Shown in pieces: positions 55,952-64,000 of a stretch of 64,000 nt of DNA. The stretch's first letter is position 1. Each line of letters starts with the position of its first letter. The DNA is from Polytrichum commune (taxonomy: Eukaryota; Streptophyta; Polytrichopsida; Polytrichales; Polytrichaceae). The stretch spans positions 12,962,501-13,026,500 of the forward strand of contig OX485808.1 in the NCBI GenBank assembly GCA_950295325.1. The letters run 5' to 3'. Under the pieces are notes generated by a model. It saw only the letters and a program-made list of their open reading frames with translations, was not told where the DNA came from and ran no database searches. A program made the position numbers and the translations under genes.

Positions 55952-56150
55952 AAGTGTTTGGGGAAATTTTGGGCATAATCGGTCAAAATCCAAGTGTTTC
56001 CAAGTCCAGACGGTTACATGTTCATAACTTTCAGTTGCTCATTATTAATTTAAGATATATTCTATAGATTCCTCTAAAATGATCGCCAAGTGAACAACTT
56101 GGATGGCAACAGTTACATGTTGTGATGAGAACTCCCCCGGTTGATGTAAT
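55952..56150 (+). mobile_element. hAT-type MITE, copy D (degraded)
   Basis: Aligns with copy C from its left end: GGGCATAATCGGTCAAAATCC against GGCATAGTCGGTCAAGATCC, then GGTTACATGTTCATAACTTTC and TATTCTATAGATTCCTCTAAAATGATCG. The right half and both ends are eroded and no target duplication is left. Confidence 0.6.
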
Positions 56151-59100
56151 TATATCATGCCTCATAAAAGAAACTCAAGCTTTGCACTATGAGTTGACAA
56201 GGTTAGGAAGACTCCGCTAGCTGCTTAATTGGACTCCAAACGAGTTGAGCATTTTTCCTAGATGTAGCAAGGAAGCATGTGCCAACACTTCCTAAGCTTT
56301 CCAAAAGAAACAATTGAGAAAGAATTCTAACAAAAATGTAATTCTATTTAATGTAATACAAAATTCTCCTCAAATTTGCACTTCAGATTGAGAATGAAGC
56401 TTGATTAATTTTCACAACTTAAGTAAATTGTACTTAAGTTAAGTAAAGATTTTTTTCTCATTAAATGGTTATAGGTGTTCCTAGTTCTCGAGCCATTTAG
56501 TATATTAGCGAGATTACACATGTATAAATTAATTTCTAGTATATTGGAAATTGAACATCTTCAACAATATATGTGTGTGTGTTGTTTCTCTTTAGAATTC
56601 AAGTACATTGTTTTGTTCGTTTCAGATTTGAGGTATATACAATTTTAAAGATACAGCAATTCATTGAGGGATTGTGATTGTAAGTGTCGCTGTAATTGTA
56701 GGTTTGAGTGTGGTTGTCATTGTATGGTGATTATAATTGTAAGTTTAATAGTGGTTGTGATTGTGAGCGGTGAGTCTTCTTTATAACTTTGATTTTTGTT
56801 GGGCTCATATTAGGCACCTCTAATTTTTAGAGCTCATATTCAAGTTTTACAAAAAAAGAAAAAAAACCCATTTTGTATTTTAAAATGTTTAGTCATGGCG
56901 AGGGAGACATGTCATAGAGAGATGTCGCACTAACGTAGGCAACCTTAGGAAAGGCCATTGAGAAAAATGTTGGTTTTAACTCATCAATGATCAAGTGTCT
57001 TTGCATTATTTTGTGAAGGTAAGAGCACAAAAGTGCTCATATGGTCCATTCAAATATAGATTTCATTTGAATGACCACATGAGGAAAATATATCTTATGG
57101 TACTTTCTAAAATTAAGTTGGGGTCGAAAGTTACAAATATGATCAAGATTGATAAAAAAAAAATCAAATGTGGTCAAACAAAAGATATGAATTTTAAGGT
57201 TATGACAAATTCATTGAAAAGGGCGAGCGGATTTTTTTAGAATAAGTTAAAGTAATGGGAGGCGAGAACAAATGTAACATAAGGAAAAATTAGAAGTAAA
57301 AAACAATAATAACAAACATATCGGTTACTGTCCTACACTTTATACTTTTATTCAAAGGTCTTATAAGCTTGAAGAATTTTTGGGAATAGTGTCTTTGGAC
57401 AAGAGTTTGATTGATGTACCCAAATTTGAGAAGTTACACAATTCTCAAGGTCAGTCTATTTTAGTTTTTGATTGTTCTACTACTGGCAAGAGATCCATCA
57501 AGACAATAAGGAATTTATTTTATCCAAGGATTGGGAACAAGATGAAAATGTAAGAAATGAATTTATGATTCCAATTTTGACATGACATTCTACTAAAATT
57601 TCTTATAACATGTAAGTATCTTCATTTTCATTTGAGTTATTTATTCATTTCAAATTTTTACTTCTTAAATTTTTATTTCTTATTTGTCTTTAATGTTTAC
57701 ATTTCAATTTCTTTTTTGTTCTTTGTGTTTAATATTTATATTTTTTCTAATAGGGCTATGTTAAGGAAGGAGATGTAGAATTCTCAATACATAAACCTTC
57801 CAAAAAAAATTTATGAAATGAAAAATATCACTACGATGGAAATGATAGAGATAGAGTGTAAGAATTTCAAATTAAATTAAAAAAAAATCTGGTTGGTGAT
57901 AAGTATTGCCTTCATTTTGAAAAATAAGTGAAATATGCAATGTCCATCGCGAATCGGACGGTGATACAATTCTATTTTATTTTCTAGTTCATGATGGATA
58001 TTGCCCAAATCAAAGTTTGTTATGTATTTTATTGGCGGGTGACGAGTACATTTGAAATGAAGCCTACTCATATGGTTTTATATAATTTACATTGTACTCA
58101 TACATTTCTTATCAAAAAAATTAAAATTATCACATTCATAATTTGCATGTATATTATTATAATTCATTTCAGAAACATCTAGTACATAATATTTTAAGCA
58201 ATTATGAATTATATTAAAATACATATCATATTTATAAATATGAAAATTATAACAAACATTAGAATTATCTCATTTCTTCTACAACACATTTTTTCATAGG
58301 ACAAAGAAGTTCTACCAATCTAAAGCACTTCGAGTTTTTTTCTCTGAGAAGACATTGTTTGCTCACGGAAATAATTCTTCCTTACTATGCAAATTACCTA
58401 AATCATGAAAATTACCTAAACCATCATCAACTATTTCAAACATACATTGAGGATGTAAGTTGTCAGTTTTTATTTGACCCTGAATTCATTTGACATCGGT
58501 GAGAGTCTTTCTCATCATGATTGTGGTATCTACCATATCTTTTTTTTGTCCTCCATAATGTCTGTGTTGTTTATGTTATTATCATAATCATAAATATCAT
58601 CATTTTTAAATGGATTTATTGATATAGTTAATTAAAATATAATGTTAATTTCACCATGAAGAGATCCATAATATGTACCAAATAACTCCAACATAACACC
58701 CCACAGAATATCTGTGAATGTCATAATGATAGCAAGTCGGTGTTTGTATATGTTTCCACTAATATACCATTAACAAGAATATGAGGCATACGACGTATAC
58801 AAATCAATAACATCATACCAACATCTCAGTGTACTTTGTGATTGTACTTGTCATCCTTCCACATGTGTTTCATTGCGACAGATGTGCTTCAACGGAGTGG
58901 TATTTGTTATTGTAATGTTATTGGCCACAATTTTTCTTCACCCGCTTATTAAGAAAAACAAACATTTAATTTTTTTCCGTGATTGCACATGTAGTGTGTA
59001 ACGATAGGAGTAGTTAAACACCACACTAAGAAACCCATTTTCTAACCTCAGAGTCGATGGTTGTCAATCTTCATCTACCATTTCAGAGCTGCATGTTAAG

Positions 59101-59540
59101 ACTTAATATTTGCTGGGTATCTTGGTTTGAATGTGGGTTCCGACGGTAGCCCACAAGATACATCTTTATAGAATACAAATCATAAGAATATATGATTTAG
59201 GATTGAACTATTAATAATTTATAAGAATAATTTACCATTTTAATGGAAATATATTTTAATCAAAATTATGATAAAATAGAAGAGAGTACATCTTCAAACG
59301 AAAAAATATATGTGACTTAAAATTAAGGGACATAGGCAATAATAATGAGAAATTACCTTGATGTTTGTAGTGCACGTCAATGAACTATTCCAATTTCTTC
59401 ACGTATAAAAACATGAACAAATTTTCTCTAAGAATGCGAGCACGTTTGAAAAAATCATCTTTATTTTTCTTGTATTCAATAGGAAAACACATGAAAAAAT
59501 GCAATTATTTGGAAATAATGTTCTTTAAAGTACCCAAGTT
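56151..59540. other. No recognisable gene; AT-rich
   Basis: Several short frames, none with a recognised motif. 57880-57975 contains an inverted relative of the repeat at 60900-61140 (ATTGCC, CATCGCGAATCGG, GATACAATTC). The interval may include the eroded body of the MULE whose transposase lies just to the right. Confidence 0.4.
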
Positions 59541-59559
59541 CGGTATCTTTGTTTAGGTC

Positions 59560-60769
59560 TGATTTTTCCAATATTTCAATACATGGACGAAACAAAAATG
59601 ATGAAGACCTCGTCTTCAGGCCAAGTGCACTTGATTGCATTCATTTGATAATTTGCATCATCAACAATGAAGCAAGAAAGAAGAAAATATTTCTTCTCTC
59701 TATAGAGTTGTCTTTGTAGTGGCTCTAGACATATGATAAAATCTTCTTTTGTCATTCAACTAGTGAGAACCCAAGCTACAGGAATATCATTTTTCCAATC
59801 ATCAAACACCAACAATAAAAACAATAGATATTTAAAAATATTGGTTTTAAATATTGTATCCATTGTAATGGCTTCATTGTGTCCATACTTGAGCATCATC
59901 TCTTTTTGCCATGCTATTTATACACCTAGAATGAAAGGCAAATCTATGATATCATCTTTTTCGTGTGATATGAAGATGTCATTTGGGTGTTTTAAAGCCT
60001 ACATTTTCACATTGTCAAAGTTATTATGGTGGCGGCGCCATGCTCCCATTTTCAATTTACTTTCGTAATAAGCAATATCCTCAAGCTGAACAAAATCATT
60101 ACGCATGTCCGGGCATTTCATCTTCCTCCTTGGAATCCAATTAAATATGTGTTCTTCATAAATTTGTTCAGCAGTGAATTCCTTATCCAATTGTGTCTTC
60201 ATTTGTGCCTTCAATTCTTTTGACATCTGGGGTTAATAAGCTAACTTCTTCTCTATCGAAAGTTTGTCTTCCAATCCATGGGAAAGTGATCCGTTTTTTC
60301 TTATATGGTTAACATGGTAGTAACCAACTTCAACTACATCTGGAAACAAAAGCAGTTGTTTGATGTAAAATTTAGCAATGCATCCATGTTTTTTTAATGA
60401 AGATATTGAAGATCTTCTGTATGATCTTTCGGTCCAAATGCACACCCATAATAAATATGCTCGATATAAGAATCAATTTGAGGTGTTCCCACTTGTATCT
60501 TAAGAATCCTAGCACAAACAATCCATTCAACAGTAGAACCATCTGCACATGTCTAGCCAGCTATGAAGTCTTGAACTCTATTGAAAGGAATATATGTTGT
60601 TATGATAGTTAACATCTTTCCAAACCCCTTCCTTATCTTTGGCGTCCATTGAATATCTTGAAAAGATATTGGCCCTAACTTGAGTTGTTGTGCAGTGATG
60701 AAAGGTTTTGGCTACGTTGGCATATTGGCCTCTGCATATTCCAAAAGAAATGCATAAAGCAATACGCAT
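59560..60769 (-). pseudogene. MULE (Mutator-like) transposase remnant
   Basis: The minus strand reads, across frames: an N-terminal FAR1-like domain (GCIAKFYIKQLLLFPDVVEVGYYHVNH, 60290-60390), then MRNDFVQLEDIAYYESKL, AWQKEMMLKYGHNEAITMD (59860-59910; first catalytic Asp), IPVAWVLTS, and FIVDDANYQMNAI (59620-59660; second Asp). This is the order seen in plant and algal MULEs with the MULE transposase domain. Stops: TAG after NVKM (Trp expected), TAA in ILGV*IAWQ (Gln expected), TGA in VLTS*MTKE (Arg likely). No terminal repeats recognised. Confidence 0.8.
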
Positions 60770-60894
60770 TACACAGTGAATATGTAATATATATTTTACG
60801 TATGTAAAGAAAGAAAATTCTGAAAAATAATCAAATTACAAGTGCAATATCACTCTCTACGAAATATTGAATTCATAATGGATCAAATATTTGG

Positions 60895-61140
60895 TTGGAA
60901 TTGAATAAGTTGGAATTGTATCACTGTTTGGTTCGCGACGGATATTACATATTTGACTTACTTTTCAAAGTAGAGGCAATACCTATCATGCACCGAAAAT
61001 ATGCATCACAAATTTTTATTGATGTAATACCCATCACAAACCATATTTTTTTTGGAATTGTATCATTGTTCGGTTCGCGATGGGTATTACATATTTGGCT
61101 TATTTTTTCAAAATAGAGGCAATACCCATCACACACTGAA
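60895..61140 (+). repeat. Two tandem copies of about 150 bp
   Basis: GGAATTGTATCA(C/T)TGTT(T/C)GGTTCGCGA(C/T)GG... followed by TATTACATATTTG and AGAGGCAATACC occurs at 60910-60990 and 61053-61137. A third relative lies inverted at 57880-57975. Confidence 0.7.
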
Positions 61141-61888
61141 AATAATTTAGATTTGTATCTCTGTTTGTTTCGTGAAATATCTTATTACTTCTAAAAAATT
61201 GTATTTTTAATGGAGATAGCACATAACACAAACAATATGTTAATGAATGGAAATAACACATAGCACAAACTACAAATGAAGAAACGATTAGAATTTCAAA
61301 GTTGTAGTTAGTGAAGCATACCTTGTAAAAAGCTTGAGAAGCTACAATTGACAATCTCATTTGCAATTGCAATGCAGATCTTCTCATTGTTATGTGTACC
61401 CTTAAACCCCACAAATTTAGTATATAGGATTTCCACACTATAAAAGAGGAGAACATTAATATATTTTAAATTAAAGGCATAGACACCAACCATTTTGAAA
61501 TTTCAAACCCTACCCCATTAATTTCTTTTCAATATATAGTAAATGTAGTTGGCATGTGGCATTCCTTCCTATTTATAAGTTATAATAATAAGAGCCAGTA
61601 GCATGGGAGTGGAGCCAAAAAGTGATGCTAAAAAATAATTCTCTTAACACATGCCAAAGAAAGGTATAATAAGAATAGTTGGCATCATGAGATGTGTATC
61701 CAAAAAATGATGCTAAAAAATAGTTCTCCTCACACATGGCAAAGAAAGCTAGAGTATTCCGCCTACTCCACCTCTTAACCATGGTTAAGTCCACTTGGGT
61801 TGGGGAGTGGATGAGAATTGGATAGCGCCATCCACTGCAATCATCCGGAAAGGTACCAATGTACTTGTTGGTTGGCCCTCCCCACCCA
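61141..61888. other. No recognisable gene
   Basis: AT-rich; a short duplicated block around AAAAAATGATGCTAAAAAATA(G/A)TTCTC occurs at about 61618 and 61700. Confidence 0.4.
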
Positions 61889-61948
61889 CAAAGCACAAAG
61901 CACAAAGCACAAAGCACAAAGCACAAAGCACAAAGCACAAAGCACAAA
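61889..61948 (+). repeat. AGCACAA microsatellite, eight units
   Basis: A 7-bp unit repeated without error about eight times; it creates a false open frame on both strands. Confidence 0.9.
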
Positions 61949-62818
61949 AAGGGATGGTACCCAGGATGCAAGGTGAGATGGTTTTGCAAGCAAACTAGGT
62001 GGGATCATGGAGGTGGCCATATAGCTTTGCGCACCGTTACTAGCTAGGTGGTCTTTGATCTAGCATGGGTCTAGTACCCAACTATGTTGTGTTGGTTCTA
62101 GGTAATGAAGGTGGGGATCCTCATCATATCCAAGGTTGTCATACACGGGGCCTATATATTGGTTTAAGGAAGCTAGTGGTTTTGACTTTGAATGTCATCA
62201 AATATCTAATTGAGGCTAAAAATATTTTCTCTTTCTTTAGATCTATGTTTAGAACAAAGGCTACTATGAATAAATTTTGTTAATAGAAACCATGTAACCA
62301 TATGTATGTATAATAGCTTAAAGTGTTGGTTTAAGCACCCTCTACCTTAGTTGCTCTCCAAATGTGTCATACATGATCATGAAATTTACCTCAAACATAA
62401 AACCTTGTGCATTATCCATCTGGAAAATCCACAGTAAAGGCAAGAGCTTGTGTTCAACTAAGAGAGTATGTACTTGAGCCGGTACGTTGAAGTTGACCGT
62501 CGACTTTGCATCAAACACTAAGTTAATGATCGTAGAAAACCATAGTTGTCAAACCTCCTTTCTCAAGTGTTGAAGAGAGGAGCATTGGCTACAATGATTG
62601 GAGTGATGTAGCTACATATGGATGATTTTACCAATGTTCACTCAAATTATACACATTCATCTAAAAGTCGGCAATTTCATCTATTTTAGGGATTTTTTGG
62701 GCTAATTCATCCACATAATTGCAATGAATATTCATAGAATATTCTTCTCTAAAATTTTAGTATCACAAATCAACAACACATAGCCATATTGAAAATGTGT
62801 CGTCTACAAGGCACTATA
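61949..62818. other. No recognisable gene
   Basis: AT-rich; only short frames without motifs. Confidence 0.4.
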
Positions 62819-63600
62819 GATTGAAAAGTCTGTAGATATTAAAATACGATAGATTTTGGAGTGATTGATATGCGAATTAAATATAATTAATAGTTTTAGG
62901 TATTTTAACAATGAAAATACCAATATGATGTTCGGTATTATGGCCTTAATCATGTAGGACTATCGTGTACCAACTAGTTTGAGCTTTCATTCGATGAATA
63001 TTTTTAGTAGATTGAATGAGTATATTGATATTCACATTCATCTGCAAATCAAATTACTAATTGTGTTTATCAATTATATTTTAGTAAACTAAATATTATT
63101 GATTATTTTTTATACATAATTTATTTGCCAATTTGTTCTTGAGGCAACCTATATCCCTAAACATTTTGAACATTTGGCTCCAACTCCCAATATTGAAGAA
63201 GCTAAGTCAACATGGAGTTGAAGACATAACTCACAAAAATTGCTAGCCTAAAGCTACATTCGTCGTAGTTACTAACCTTTCAGAGCCCCCATACTCTTTG
63301 TGAGTACAAAGGATGGTCAAATATGGATATACATTGACTATCACATGTTGAATCATGTCATATCAACCCTCAAATTTTCATTATAAACTGAAAAGTCTAT
63401 AGCTATGAAAATATGATAGATTTTAGAATATTTGGTATAGAAGAAATATAAATAATACTTTTAGGTATTTTAACAATGGAAATACTAATAGGATATTCAA
63501 TATTATCACCTTAATCATGTAAAACTATCGTATGTTAACTAGTTTGAGCTTTCATTAGATGCATACAATTAGTCAATAGAATTATTATATTAACCGTGTG
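62819..63600 (+). repeat. Direct repeat of about 200 bp flanking a gypsy fragment
   Basis: 62819-63030 and 63388-63590 share TTTTAGGTATTTTAACAATG(A/G)AAATAC, CTTAATCATGTA(G/A)(G/A)ACTATCGT and ACTAGTTTGAGCTTTCATT in order, at roughly 80 percent identity by eye. The Ty3/gypsy scrap lies between them. Confidence 0.7.
63276..63372 (+). pseudogene. Ty3/gypsy reverse transcriptase fragment
   Basis: One frame reads PFRAPILFVSTKDGQIWIYI followed by DYHMLNHVI, matching the strongly conserved gypsy block APVLFVKKKDGSxRMCIDYRxLN. Only about 32 codons are recognisable and no flanking protease, RNase H or LTRs were seen. Confidence 0.75.
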
Positions 63601-64000
63601 TTCGAAAATACAATGGTTGATTGGAAGGCTGATTGGAACGGCCTAAGGTAGCCATTACTTTACAAACAATGAGAAACTTAGAACATAGAAGAATAATATA
63701 AATAATGCAAATGATGAGAGTTGATTGATAGTCTCACATAACCTTCTTATCTCCATTTTTTTCCACCTCACACCTCCCCCCCCCCCCCTTCTTTTTGGTC
63801 ATTCCCTCAAGTTTTTTTTTTCTCTTGGCCATCCTCCCCTCCCCCAAGTTGCTACACCGTTTTCTTTTTGGTATAGTGTGTGGAAACATTAAGATTTAAT
63901 TTAAAAACTTTGAAGGAGTATTAGCCTTGATATTGGCTTTCTAAAAAGCTAAGGCTCGTCTGAGTTGGAGTTCGTGTGTTGAAGTTATCCACTCCAATGT
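63601..64000. other. No recognisable gene; homopolymer tract
   Basis: Contains a C-rich run at 63775-63790 and T runs near 63811; otherwise plain sequence to the window end. Confidence 0.4.

Noticed and set aside
62819-63600. LTR pair of a gypsy element
   Set aside because: The repeats lack TG...CA ends, a primer-binding site and a polypurine tract, and only 97 bp of reverse transcriptase lie between them.

Overview
The window looks like nuclear DNA of a green-lineage eukaryote, most likely a non-flowering streptophyte or a relative; the species cannot be named from sequence alone. The evidence is: two interstitial TTTAGGG-type (plant-type) telomere tracts, GT-AG spliceosomal introns, and a dense layering of plant-style mobile DNA (hAT, pogo/Tigger, CACTA, MULE, LINE, tRNA-derived SINE, a Ty3/gypsy scrap). 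There are no bacterial operons, ribosome binding sites, rRNA genes or functional tRNA genes.

Layout. 1-7090 (minus): an APE-type LINE running off the left edge, with ORF1 and ORF2 in one frame joined by a 2A-like motif, and an older decayed ORF1 copy upstream. 7100-17028: mostly unrecognised sequence with three copies of one short hAT-type MITE family, one bounded by a perfect 8-bp target duplication. 17031-20839: a complete pogo/Tigger element with its transposase gene, abutting the end of a second pogo-like family. 21726-24871: a decayed gene for a large DUF7869-like protein. 24997-27470: a tandem array rich in a 16-bp palindrome, split by a CACTA element that itself carries a SINE. 28000-30500: sparse repeats, then the presumed 5' leader of a multi-exon gene. 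31278-34215 plus 49899-51384: one gene with a DGQHS (ParB/DGQHR-like) motif, cut in exon 4 by a 15,675-bp hAT element (34216-49890). 51835-53672: an FCP1/HAD-type phosphatase-like exon and a proline-rich gene. 54000-64000: remnants of pogo, MULE and gypsy elements in AT-rich sequence.

The most unusual structure is the palindrome ACGAACGNNCGTTCGT. I count 30 copies, all between 24997 and 52977 and none inside the 15.7-kb hAT insertion, so before that insertion they formed one block of about 12 kb around the DGQHS and FCP1-like genes. The central two bases vary while the arms are kept, the flanks often extend the palindrome with matched changes, and each intron I can assign to the DGQHS and FCP1-like genes carries at least one copy. 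The later proline-rich gene has a copy in an exon but not in its intron.

The hAT element is recent by its ends (perfect 13-bp terminal repeats, perfect 8-bp duplication). It carries its own transposase gene, a protein-kinase gene, a decayed RING-finger gene, a 184-codon gene with its own TATA box and polyA signal, and four G-rich arrays. Most long frames in the window hold one or a few stop codons; where an alignment is possible they sit where Gln, Trp or Arg is expected, as C-to-T decay would produce.
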